From contig DPCK01000003.1 of NCBI GenBank assembly GCA_003516285.1, positions 1 through 17,482 of the forward strand: 17,482 bases of DNA, written 5' to 3'. The notes under the pieces were generated by a model. The model saw only the letters and a list, made by a program, of their open reading frames with translations, searched no databases and was not told the origin of the DNA. This stretch comes from Lutibacter sp. Its GTDB lineage: Bacteria; Bacteroidota; Bacteroidia; Flavobacteriales; Flavobacteriaceae. This document shows, piece after piece, positions 1 through 7,294 of the stretch (the stretch's first letter is position 1; each line of letters starts with the position of its first letter). Position numbers and translations under genes: made by a program.

Positions 1-6
1 ACAATA

Positions 7-44
7 AACGCCAACGTCTCTTAACTAAAAAAATAATTGGCGTT
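7..44. repeat. Inverted repeat AACGCCAA / TTGGCGTT
   Basis: AACGCCAA at 7-14 is the exact reverse complement of TTGGCGTT at 37-44, with a 22-base spacer. It could form the stem of a terminator-type hairpin for a gene that ends just left of the window, but no T-run follows it directly. A second, shorter inverted repeat follows (GTTAC at 45-49 and GTAAC at 55-59). The function is unknown. Confidence 0.4.
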
Positions 45-68
45 GTTACATAACGTAACTTTTAATTG

Positions 69-90
69 AACAGGTAAATATTTACCTGTT
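69..90. promoter_or_regulatory. 22-bp perfect palindrome upstream of the AraC operon
   Basis: The left arm AACAGGTAAAT (69-79) is followed directly by its exact reverse complement (80-90), then by TTAAG. It could be a binding site for a dimeric regulator or a hairpin ending an upstream transcript. A direct repeat TGTAAATCAA follows at about 111 and 130, 19-20 bp apart across an A-run. The region lies 180 bp upstream of the regulator start, so a role in controlling this operon is possible but unproven. Confidence 0.45.
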
Positions 91-210
91 TTAAGCATTT
101 TACAAACATTTGTAAATCAAAAAAAAAAATGTAAATCAAATAATTTCTTTAATTTCAACAAAAGTTTCAAGTTATAAAGTATTGGAATACATATTTTTTT
201 ACTTATAAAA

Positions 211-251
211 GACATTAAACGACATTCTTTTACACGTTTAGCGTACATTTG
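211..251 (+). promoter_or_regulatory. Candidate promoter of the regulator-kinase operon
   Basis: TACATTTG at 244-251 matches the Bacteroidota -7 consensus TAnnTTTG exactly and lies 17 bases before the GTG start at 269, which would give a very short leader. No TTTG is present at the expected -33 position. Instead a direct repeat GACATT (211-216 and 221-226, 10 bp apart) sits there, which might be an activator site. The spacing differs from the five module promoters found later in the window. Confidence 0.45.
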
Positions 252-268
252 AAAAAAATATTAGAATT

Positions 269-871
269 GTGAAGTTATATATCAAATATATGGTAAGCAA
301 CCGTTGTAAAATGGCTGTAAAAGACGCTCTAAGAAAGCTAAAACTTCATTTTGTGGTGGTTGATTTAGGGGAAGTCGACATTATGGAAAACATAAATGAT
401 GAGCAGCGAGCGATGTTAAAGCAGGAATTATACAACTCCGGTCTTGAATTGATGGATGACAAAAGAGCAATGTTGATTGAAAAAATAAAAAATGTGATTA
501 TTGAAATGGTCCATTATTCGGAAGAAGCCATCAAAGTAAATTTCTCGGACTATTTAAGTGAAAAATTAAACCACGATTACACCTATATGGCAAATTTATT
601 TTCAGAAGTGCAAGGAACCACCATTGAGCAGTTTATTATTGTCCATAAAGTTGAACGAATTAAAGAATTAATTAATTATGGCGAATTAAATATTACAGAA
701 ATTGCCTGGAAAATGAACTATAGCAGCGTGGCGCATTTATCCAATCAATTTAAAAAAGTAACAGGCCTCTCGCCTTCCCATTTTAAACAAATTAAAGAAA
801 AGAGAAGAAGTCCGATTGAGGAAATTGGAAACCAAATCGGAGGTCCGAGTGATGTTCCAAGAAAAAATTAA
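269..871 (+). CDS. Small AraC-family transcriptional regulator
   Basis: This 200-residue protein has an AraC/XylS-type DNA-binding domain in its C-terminal half, roughly residues 85-180. The first helix-turn-helix lies around SDYLSEKLNHDYTYMANLFS. The second contains NITEIAWKMNYSSVAHLSNQ and runs into FKKVTGLSPSHFK, the family signature. The N-terminal 70 residues are not a sugar-binding cupin and contain no receiver domain. The GTG at 269 is preferred because the start MKLYIKYMV is, from memory, conserved in flavobacterial homologues; ATG at 290 is the alternative. It is followed after 34 bases by the hybrid kinase gene, so the two are probably one operon. It is the best candidate activator for the five 65-bp promoter modules in this window, because AraC proteins typically bind direct repeats about 21 bp apart; that link is inferred. 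Confidence 0.85.
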   Translation: MKLYIKYMVSNRCKMAVKDALRKLKLHFVVVDLGEVDIMENINDEQRAMLKQELYNSGLELMDDKRAMLIEKIKNVIIEMVHYSEEAIKVNFSDYLSEKLNHDYTYMANLFSEVQGTTIEQFIIVHKVERIKELINYGELNITEIAWKMNYSSVAHLSNQFKKVTGLSPSHFKQIKEKRRSPIEEIGNQIGGPSDVPRKN

Positions 872-905
872 AATTACCCATTTTTATAAAGGCATCAAAT
901 CATAA

Positions 906-3900
906 ATGGAATCAAAAATCATCAAAAATACAAATTACACCAGAAGCCTCATAGAAGCCAGCCTCGATCCATTTGTGACCATTAGCTTGGAAGGCAAGAT
1001 AACCGACGTTAATAAGGCCTCCATAAAAGTTACCGGCATCACAAGAAAAAACTTAATAAACACTAACTTTTCCGATTATTTCACAGATCCAATAAAAGCC
1101 CAGGAAGGTTATCTTCAGGTTTTTAATAAAGGTTTTGTGGTAGATTATCCGTTAACCATAAAGCATAAAAACGGGAATTTAACTGATGTATCCTACAACG
1201 CTTCTGTTTATAAAGATGATTCGGGAAAAGTGATTGGCGTTTTTGCAGCCGCACGAGATGTAACTGCCCAAAAATGGGCTATAGACTTAAGAAAAGCCAA
1301 CAAAGAATTGGCATTTCAAAATGAGGAGAAAGGAAAACGAGCTGAAGAATTGATTATAGCCAATGAAGAATTGGCTTTCCAAAATGTTGAGAAAGAAAAA
1401 CGCGCAGATGAGTTGGTCATTGCTAACAAAGAACTTGAGTTTCAAAATGAGGAGAAAGAAAAACGGGCAGATGAATTGGCAATCGCCAATGAAGAATTGG
1501 CATTTCAAAATGATGAAAAAGGAAAACGGGCAGATGAGTTAATTATTGCCAATAAAGAATTGGCTTTCCAAAATGATGAGAAGGGAAAACGTGCCGAAGA
1601 ATTGGTGGTTGCCAACAAAGAACTGGCTTTCCAAAACGATGAAAAAGAAAAAAGAGCCGCTGAATTGGTGATTGCCAATGAAGAGTTGGCGTTTCAAAAT
1701 GAAGTAAAAGAAAAACGGGCGGCTGAGTTAGTGATTGCCAACGAAGAATTGGCGTTTCAAAACGATGAAAAAGAAAAGCGGGCGGCTGAGTTAGTGATTG
1801 CCAACGAAGAATTGGCTTTCCAAAATAATGAGAAAGAAAAACGTGCGCAAGAATTAGGAATTGCCAACAAAGAACTGGCCTTTCAAAACAATGAGAAAGA
1901 AAAAAGAGCAGCGGAATTGGTGATTGCCAATGGAGAACTCGCTTATCAAAATGAAGTAAAAGAAAAAAGGGCAGCGGAATTGGTGATTGCCAATGAAGAA
2001 CTTGCTTTTCAAAACGTTGAAAAAGAAAAACGGGCAGCAGAGTTGGTCATTGCAAACGAAGAACTGGTTTTTCAAACAAAAGTAAAAGAAAAAAGAGCCG
2101 CAGAGTTGGTACTTGCCAATGAAGAACTTGCCAAACAAAATATAGAAGCCATTAAACAAGGTATTGCAAATAGAGAACTTGAAGCGTCTAACATTGATAT
2201 AAAATTAGATTCCCAATATTCTTTAAGTCTTATTGAAGCAAGTTTAGATCCTTTGATCACCATCAGTTCTGCCGGAAAGATTACCGATATGAACGAGGCT
2301 TTGACCAACATTACCGGACTAACAAGAGAAGAATTAACAGATACAGACTTTCTGGATTATTTTACCGAACCGCAAAAAGCACGAAGCGTTTATCAGGAAG
2401 TATTTGCAAATGGATCGGTTACCAATTTTCCGTTGACACTTCGCCATAAAGATGGAAAGCTGACTGATGTGCTGTTTAACGGATCGGTTTATAAAGATGA
2501 TGAAGGAAACGTTGAAGGCGTTGTGATTGTTGCAAGAGATGTTACCGAACAAAAAAAGATAGCCAAAGAATTAACAGAAGCGATGGTGTTTGCCGAATTG
2601 GCCACGGAAATTGCGGAACAAGCCAAAATTAAAGCTGAAAAAGCCACCAAAATTGCAGAAGACGCTATGAAAGCAAAACAGCAATTTTTGTCGAATATGA
2701 GCCACGAAATTCGCACCCCAATGAATGCGATTATCGGCTTTACAAAAGTGGTCCTGAAAACAGAATTGACTGCAAAACAAAAAGAATATTTAAAAGCCAT
2801 AAAAATTAGTGGTGACGCCTTAATTGTCCTTATTAACGATATACTCGATTTGGCAAAAGTAGATGCCGGGAAAATGACCTTTGAGCAAATACCTTTTAAA
2901 ATGGCCATCTCAATTTCCGCTATGCTTCATTTATTTGAAACAAAAATTCAGGAAAAGAATTTAAAATTGGTAAAAGAATACGATGACAAAATTCCGGATG
3001 TTTTGGTTGGCGATCCTGTGCGGTTGCACCAAATCATTATGAATTTAGTGAGCAATGCCGTAAAGTTTACAACAAAAGGAAAAATTACTGTCGGAGTGAA
3101 ATTGCTCAATGAAGATGATAATAAAGTAAACGTGCAATTTTCAGTCTCTGATACCGGAATAGGAATACCAGAAAACAAAATTGCCACGATTTTTGAAAAT
3201 TTTCAACAGGCGTCAAGCGGAACTTCGCGATTGTATGGAGGAACCGGATTGGGACTTGCCATAGTAAAACAATTGATTGAACCGCAAGGAGGCAACATTT
3301 CTGCCACAAGTAAAGTAAATGAAGGCTCTACTTTTACTTTCACTTTAAGTTTTCTAAAAACAAAAGCCAAAGCTGAATTAGAAACCGAACTTTTGGAAAT
3401 AGATAGGGATATTACCAATGTAAAAGTATTGGTTGTGGAAGATATTGCGCTTAATCAATTGCTGATGAGAACTTTGCTGGATGATTTTGGCTTTGAATGC
3501 GATATTGCGGGCAATGGAAAAATAGCCATCGAAAAAATGCAAACCAAAATTTACGATCTTATTTTAATGGATTTACAGATGCCGGAGATGAATGGATTTG
3601 AAGCAACGGAATATATTAGAAATGAAATGAAATCTAATGTACCAATTATTGCATTAACGGCAGACGTTACCACCGTAGATTTGGCAAAATGCAAAGCAGT
3701 TGGGATGGATGATTACATTGCAAAGCCTGTTGATGAAAGATTATTGTACAGTAAAATGCTGGGTTTTTTGAAAAAGACTCCGCTGGCAATTGAACAAGAT
3801 GTAAGAGAATTGACTAAAACCATAAAAATTAAATGTACCAATTTAGATTATTTGAATGTCAGAACCAAATCCAATCGGGTGTTGATGATGGAAATGATTT

Positions 3901-4187
3901 CGCTTTATTTGGAACAAACGCCGCCATTAATCAACGAAATGAAACAAAACCTTTCAAATAAAGACTGGAAATCATTGCATTCAACCGTCCATAAAATAAT
4001 TCCTTCTTTTTCAATAATGGGCATTAGTGCAGATTATGAAACTATGGCCAGAAAAGTTCAGGAATATGCTAGCACACAGCTGCAGACAGACAATATCTCG
4101 GAAATGGTATTGAAACTTGAGGAAGTTTGTATGCAAGCTTGCTGTGAATTAGAAGTAGAATTTAATGTATTTAAAAATAATAAATAA
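906..4187 (+). CDS. Soluble hybrid histidine kinase with tandem helical repeats
   Basis: This 1093-residue protein has no membrane segment, so it should be cytoplasmic. In order it shows: PAS domain 1 (about 10-125); thirteen 21-residue repeats plus a partial one (131-403 and on to about 430); PAS domain 2 (about 437-553), closely similar to PAS 1; a helical linker; HisKA with H-box SHEIRTPMN (phospho-acceptor H600); HATPase with N-box NLVSNAVKF (about 713), DTGIGIP (about 749) and GGTGLGLAI (about 778); a receiver domain from about 838 with LMDLQMPEMNG (D889); and a C-terminal Hpt-like domain with TVHKIIPSFS (H1029). This is a complete internal His-Asp-His phosphorelay whose natural end point would be a separate receiver. 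Such a receiver is encoded directly downstream with a TAATG stop-start overlap. The two PAS domains probably arose by duplication. The signal sensed is unknown. Confidence 0.93.
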   Translation: MESKIIKNTNYTRSLIEASLDPFVTISLEGKITDVNKASIKVTGITRKNLINTNFSDYFTDPIKAQEGYLQVFNKGFVVDYPLTIKHKNGNLTDVSYNASVYKDDSGKVIGVFAAARDVTAQKWAIDLRKANKELAFQNEEKGKRAEELIIANEELAFQNVEKEKRADELVIANKELEFQNEEKEKRADELAIANEELAFQNDEKGKRADELIIANKELAFQNDEKGKRAEELVVANKELAFQNDEKEKRAAELVIANEELAFQNEVKEKRAAELVIANEELAFQNDEKEKRAAELVIANEELAFQNNEKEKRAQELGIANKELAFQNNEKEKRAAELVIANGELAYQNEVKEKRAAELVIANEELAFQNVEKEKRAAELVIANEELVFQTKVKEKRAAELVLANEELAKQNIEAIKQGIANRELEASNIDIKLDSQYSLSLIEASLDPLITISSAGKITDMNEALTNITGLTREELTDTDFLDYFTEPQKARSVYQEVFANGSVTNFPLTLRHKDGKLTDVLFNGSVYKDDEGNVEGVVIVARDVTEQKKIAKELTEAMVFAELATEIAEQAKIKAEKATKIAEDAMKAKQQFLSNMSHEIRTPMNAIIGFTKVVLKTELTAKQKEYLKAIKISGDALIVLINDILDLAKVDAGKMTFEQIPFKMAISISAMLHLFETKIQEKNLKLVKEYDDKIPDVLVGDPVRLHQIIMNLVSNAVKFTTKGKITVGVKLLNEDDNKVNVQFSVSDTGIGIPENKIATIFENFQQASSGTSRLYGGTGLGLAIVKQLIEPQGGNISATSKVNEGSTFTFTLSFLKTKAKAELETELLEIDRDITNVKVLVVEDIALNQLLMRTLLDDFGFECDIAGNGKIAIEKMQTKIYDLILMDLQMPEMNGFEATEYIRNEMKSNVPIIALTADVTTVDLAKCKAVGMDDYIAKPVDERLLYSKMLGFLKKTPLAIEQDVRELTKTIKIKCTNLDYLNVRTKSNRVLMMEMISLYLEQTPPLINEMKQNLSNKDWKSLHSTVHKIIPSFSIMGISADYETMARKVQEYASTQLQTDNISEMVLKLEEVCMQACCELEVEFNVFKNNK
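1296..2190 (+). repeat. Tandem 63-bp repeats inside the hybrid kinase
   Basis: Thirteen in-frame 63-bp units run from 1296 to 2114, followed by a shortened unit to about 2190. Each encodes 21 residues beginning A-N-(E/K)-E-L-A-F-Q-N and carrying E-K-x-K-R-A near the end. Because 21 is exactly three heptads, the array should form one long continuous helix, probably a parallel coiled coil between the two PAS domains. Units 6-8, 10 and 12 are nearly identical at protein level, while the first and last units are more diverged, as expected when the centre of an array is renewed by unequal recombination. Confidence 0.95.
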
Positions 4188-4621
4188 TGAATAACGGAAA
4201 TAAAATAAAACTTTTTCTGGTAGATGATGATGCCGTATATTTAAAATTAATGGAAATTGAATTCCTTCAACACGCTGATTTTGATATAGAAACTTATCCA
4301 ACCGGTGAACTGTGCGTACAAAATTTATCAAATAACCCTGATGTTATTATTCTAGATTATTATCTGGATGGCGTGAATAAAGACGCAATGAACGGATTGG
4401 AAACATTGGACAAAATAAAAGCAGAAAATCCAAATATTCCAGTGGTTATGTTGTCTTCACAGGACAAAATTGACATTGCCATAAGCTGTATGCATCACGG
4501 TGCATTTGATTATGTGGTAAAAAGCGAAACAGCCTTTGTGCGGCTTCAAAAAATTATTACCGCCATTTTTGAACTCAAAAAAATAGAAAAACAATTGAAT
4601 TGGTATATGGACAGGATGTAA
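4187..4621 (+). CDS. Stand-alone receiver (response regulator) protein
   Basis: This 144-residue protein consists of a single CheY-like receiver domain with no output domain. The acidic cluster DDD (13-15), phospho-acceptor D57 in VIILDYYLDG, the switch serine in MLSS (S90/S91) and the conserved lysine in VVKSE (K112) are all present, so it should be phosphorylatable. Its ATG shares one base with the TAA stop of the hybrid kinase (TAATG), which implies translational coupling. It is the likely acceptor of phosphate from the kinase's Hpt-like domain. How it acts further is not visible: it may work by protein contact, for example on the AraC regulator or on the short kinase at 10746. A terminator follows at 4721. 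Confidence 0.9.
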   Translation: MNNGNKIKLFLVDDDAVYLKLMEIEFLQHADFDIETYPTGELCVQNLSNNPDVIILDYYLDGVNKDAMNGLETLDKIKAENPNIPVVMLSSQDKIDIAISCMHHGAFDYVVKSETAFVRLQKIITAIFELKKIEKQLNWYMDRM

Positions 4622-4720
4622 AATTGATAGAAATCATTAATTAGAATCAGTCTATAAAGTTTATGATGCTGACAATATTATATTTATAAAAGATACAATT
4701 TCGCTTATAAAACACAATCG

Positions 4721-4753
4721 TCCGTTTCAATTTAGAGCGGATTTTTGTTTTTT
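4721..4753 (+). terminator. Rho-independent terminator after the receiver gene
   Basis: The stem TCCGTTT (4721-4727) pairs with GAGCGGA (4735-4741), including two G-U pairs, over a 7-base loop. It is followed by a T-rich tail, TTTTTGTTTTTT, at 4742-4753. It separates the regulatory operon from the GH130 gene. Confidence 0.7.
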
Positions 4754-4837
4754 AATTAACAAAGCATTTATTTTCTTATACAACTATCAAACAGTTAAAT
4801 TGCTCGGAATAATCAATTAAACCAAGAAATTAAAATC

Positions 4838-6433
4838 ATGCAAGTAGCCGTTACAAGAAAAAAGAATATATTTTCTCCAGATCCTTCCAGAGTAATCGCC
4901 CGTTTTCTTCAATTAAATGATGAAAGATCAACAGATATTATCAGACAAGTATTGGCAATGCCTGAAAAAGAAGTGAATACGGCCATGAGTCAGTTATTGA
5001 GAGGTTATTCAAGAAGACACAGAAATATTTCACGAATATTTGAGAACCATTTTAACAAACTGGCCCCCATATTTGATAAGATTGATGTTAATAAAGAAGA
5101 TCTTAGCTTGGCTCAAAAAGCGCTTATAGGATCGTATTTTACCATGGAATATTCCATTGAATCAGCAGCCTTTTTTAATCCGTCTGCGATGGAACATCCA
5201 GATCAGTCAGAATTGAGAACGAACGAGAAAAGGGTGATTTTCAGTTTCCGGGCTACAGGTGAAGGACATATTTCCTCAGTGGTTTTCCGCACAGGAATTC
5301 TTGACAAAAACAGTAACTTAAGTATTGAACCTGTTGGAAAAATGCTTGCCGAGGCAGATAAAATTGTACAGACTGTTTACGATAAAAAAAGTTTTCAGGT
5401 AAAACTGAATGAAATGCAAGACCATGAAACAATTATTCCACCTATAATTATAGACAATCCTGTTGAAATGCAAGGCACTGAAAATGTGATTCCTTCAGTA
5501 GTTATAGACAAAAAGGATAAAATACAAGATAAACTCAAAATTATTTCTCCTGATTTTATCTTAGATCAATTAGGCGATAATTTTACCTATGAAGAATTGA
5601 CAAAGATTCTTGAAATAGCAATTAAAGACCCTGAAATTACTGAAGGCCAGATTAAAATTATAAATCAAATTTTATGGATGGCATCCGCACATTACGAAAT
5701 TCATTTTTCAATAGATTCTGCCATTTCAGAAAGGGTTATTTTCCCAATATCCGCTACAGAAAAAAAAGGTATTGAAGATGCGAGGTTTGTTAAATTCACT
5801 GACGATAATGGAGAAATTACCTATTATGCCACTTACACCGCTTATGATGGGATGACCATTCTTCCTAAGTTAATAAGTACAACCGACTTTTATAATTTTA
5901 AGATTTTGCCTATTAATGGTGAAATTGCCCGTAACAAAGGAATGGCTTTGTTTCCAAGGAAAATCAACGGAAAGTATGCGATGCTTTGCCGAATGGACGG
6001 GGTTAATAATTATATCGCCTATTCAGATAAAATCAATATTTGGAACGATGCTAAAATTATACAAAAACCCAAATATCCTTGGGAACTCGTGCAAATAGGC
6101 AATGCCGGTTCCCCAATTGAAACGAAAGACGGTTGGCTGGTTATTACGCACGCAGTAGGTTCTATGAGAGAATATACGTTGGGTGCTTCGCTTTATGAAC
6201 TTGACAACCCAGAAATTGAGATTGGGAGATTAACCGAACCGTTGATGGTACCTAATGAATTGGAAAGAGAAGGTTATGTGCCAAATGTTATTTATTCTTG
6301 CGGTTCCATTATTCATAATGATGAGCTAATTATTCCTTACGCAATGTCAGATTATTCATCTACTTACGCCACTGTAGATCTCAAAGAACTGCTGAGTGCA
6401 CTTAAAACTTCGCCTAAAATTAACAAGAAGTAG
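4838..6433 (+). CDS. GH130-family beta-mannoside phosphorylase or hydrolase
   Basis: The 531-residue protein carries motifs of the five-bladed beta-propeller family GH130, which acts on beta-mannosides by phosphorolysis or hydrolysis: NPSAMEHPDQS (about 114-124), RATGEGHISS (about 138), GIEDAR (311-316), a KGMALFPRKINGKYAMLCR segment, GNAGSPIE, and REGYVPNVIYSCG near the end. In characterised GH130 enzymes the Asp of the G-x-E-D-x-R motif (here D314) is the proton donor. About 110 N-terminal residues precede the catalytic part, and a repeat-bearing insert occupies about 192-245. No signal peptide is seen, so it is probably cytoplasmic. Phosphorylase versus hydrolase cannot be decided by eye. 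It probably partners with the GT4 fusion protein at 7295; GH130 and GT4 genes are often neighbours. The gene has its own upstream region after a terminator. Confidence 0.85.
   Translation: MQVAVTRKKNIFSPDPSRVIARFLQLNDERSTDIIRQVLAMPEKEVNTAMSQLLRGYSRRHRNISRIFENHFNKLAPIFDKIDVNKEDLSLAQKALIGSYFTMEYSIESAAFFNPSAMEHPDQSELRTNEKRVIFSFRATGEGHISSVVFRTGILDKNSNLSIEPVGKMLAEADKIVQTVYDKKSFQVKLNEMQDHETIIPPIIIDNPVEMQGTENVIPSVVIDKKDKIQDKLKIISPDFILDQLGDNFTYEELTKILEIAIKDPEITEGQIKIINQILWMASAHYEIHFSIDSAISERVIFPISATEKKGIEDARFVKFTDDNGEITYYATYTAYDGMTILPKLISTTDFYNFKILPINGEIARNKGMALFPRKINGKYAMLCRMDGVNNYIAYSDKINIWNDAKIIQKPKYPWELVQIGNAGSPIETKDGWLVITHAVGSMREYTLGASLYELDNPEIEIGRLTEPLMVPNELEREGYVPNVIYSCGSIIHNDELIIPYAMSDYSSTYATVDLKELLSALKTSPKINKK
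5411..5572 (+). repeat. Three in-frame 54-bp repeats in the GH130 gene
   Basis: Units start at 5411, 5465 and 5519, exactly 54 bp apart, and encode 18 residues each. The shared pattern is (E/K)-(M/I)-Q, three to four variable residues, (I/V)-I-(P/S), then a hydrophobic run ending in I/L-D. The first two units are clearly alike at both DNA and protein level, and the third is diverged. They lie between catalytic-domain segments and look like a duplicated linker. Confidence 0.75.
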
Positions 6434-6459
6434 GCTTCGACCAATAAAATTTCAATTAC

Positions 6460-6483
6460 AAGGGGAAACCTTAATTTCCCCTT
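6460..6483 (+). terminator. Hairpin after the GH130 gene, probable terminator
   Basis: AAGGGGAAA (6460-6468) pairs perfectly with TTTCCCCTT (6475-6483) over a 6-base loop. A T-run (TTTTTT) comes only about 9 bases after the stem, so the terminator is somewhat atypical. Its place, 27 bases after the stop codon, fits transcript termination. Confidence 0.6.
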
Positions 6484-6644
6484 ATAAATACATTTTTTCG
6501 TTGGCTTTTTTAAGAAAAATAAACGCAGCCACATACCTAAAGAGCGCTAATTATACTGTCCTTGCTTCCCTTTCACTACATTGTAAAAAATTAAAGTCAA
6601 GAGTGTCTAGCAAAAAATAAGCAGGTGTAAACTTATTGACAATC

Positions 6645-6709
6645 TGTGAATCATGTAACTCTTTCCTTAAATTATGTAACACTTTTCAATAGTAAGAACC
6701 TCAAATTTG
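6645..6709 (+). promoter_or_regulatory. Promoter module copy 1 (YtxH gene)
   Basis: Half-site 1 is TGTGAATCATGTAACT (6645-6660, core ATGTAAC at 6653). Half-site 2 has core ATGTAAC at 6674, exactly 21 bp on. The -7 box CAAATTTG ends at 6709, with its TTTG 32 bp after the second core. The predicted start of transcription is near 6714, giving a leader of about 40 bases. No -33 TTTG is present; the second half-site abuts that position. Confidence 0.75.
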
Positions 6710-6752
6710 CAAGATAATAATTAAGTTTAATCATATATCTAAAATAAAAATT

Positions 6753-7022
6753 ATGAGTTCAGGAAAAGTAGTATTAGGTTTATTGGCTGGTGTTGCTGCA
6801 GGTGCCATTGCAGGTCTTTTATTTGCTCCGGCAAAAGGTTCTTACACTAGAAAAAAAATTACCAAAAAAGGCAAAGACTATGAAAAAAAACTGGAAAAAA
6901 AATTCAGTAAAAATATAGAGATGGCCAACAAAAAATTTGACAAGTTAAAAAGTGATGTTACTGACTTTGCGCAAAAAAAAATGCATAAAGCAGAACAAGT
7001 TAAAGAACAAGTTAAAAAATAG
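6753..7022 (+). CDS. YtxH-domain stress protein
   Basis: This 89-residue protein opens with a glycine/alanine-rich membrane segment (about 4-26, GLLAGVAAGAIAGLLFAPAKG), ending in the L-F-A-P-x-x-G signature of YtxH proteins. A highly charged lysine-rich helix follows (about 30-89), probably a coiled coil reaching away from the inner membrane. YtxH proteins are induced by general stress in Bacillus; in Bacteroidota their exact role is unknown. It sits between two glycan-enzyme genes but has its own module promoter, so its expression is probably tied to the other four module genes rather than to its neighbours. Confidence 0.88.
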   Translation: MSSGKVVLGLLAGVAAGAIAGLLFAPAKGSYTRKKITKKGKDYEKKLEKKFSKNIEMANKKFDKLKSDVTDFAQKKMHKAEQVKEQVKK

Positions 7023-7073
7023 TTAACGTCGGTAAAACCGGAATTACTATAATAAATTTTGCATATTGATATT

Positions 7074-7156
7074 TGCCCTGTCAGGATTTTTTTTAAAATA
7101 ATGTGTATAAAGTACCCTAAATTTATACTACTGCGTTTGAGTTAGCCTGACGGGCA
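7074..7156. repeat. Imperfect inverted repeat, 60-base AT-rich interior
   Basis: TGCCCTGTCAGG (7074-7085) and CCTGACGGGCA (7146-7156) are reverse complements apart from one missing base. Each is followed by a T-rich run on the + strand. It may end the YtxH transcript or mark a small dispersed element. No coding potential is seen inside. Confidence 0.4.
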
Positions 7157-7225
7157 TTTTCATTTTACCTTATTTTCAATCAGGTAAAAAACAACATAGT
7201 ATATAATATTGTTGTATCTCAAACC

Positions 7226-7245
7226 CTATTTCCGAAAGGAAATAG
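7226..7245 (+). other. Leader hairpin with GAAA tetraloop before the glycosyltransferase
   Basis: CTATTTCC pairs perfectly with GGAAATAG around a GAAA loop, a very stable RNA form. It lies 49 bases upstream of the ATG at 7295 and is not followed by a long T-run. It may be a leader structure that affects translation or mRNA stability. No convincing promoter could be placed for the downstream gene. Confidence 0.4.
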
Positions 7246-7294
7246 ATTTCTTAATGATTCAAATACCATTTACCCATGACTACCCCTAAAATAC

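Larger units (their letters stand above)
6434..6752. other. 319-base gene-free stretch before the YtxH gene
   Basis: It holds the hairpin at 6460-6483 and the promoter module at 6645-6709. Between them (6484-6644) I see no conserved feature. An open frame that overlaps the GH130 end and runs into this stretch has no recognisable protein character. Confidence 0.6.

Noticed and set aside
51..80. GTAAC at 55 with GTAAAT at 74 as a module copy before the AraC gene
   Set aside because: The spacing is 19 rather than 21 bp, the TGTGAA part is missing and no TTTR box lies at the required distance.
1287..2159. Cys/Phe-rich open frames on the - strand across the kinase repeats
   Set aside because: They are periodic shadows of the 63-bp repeat; the + strand frame has intact PAS and kinase domains on both sides.
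1296..2190. A CRISPR-like or satellite array
   Set aside because: The 63-bp units are adjacent without spacers, keep an open frame and encode a heptad pattern, so they are protein repeats.
6396..6620. A 74-codon + strand open frame overlapping the end of the GH130 gene
   Set aside because: It runs through the terminator hairpin, has no recognisable protein features and starts inside another gene.
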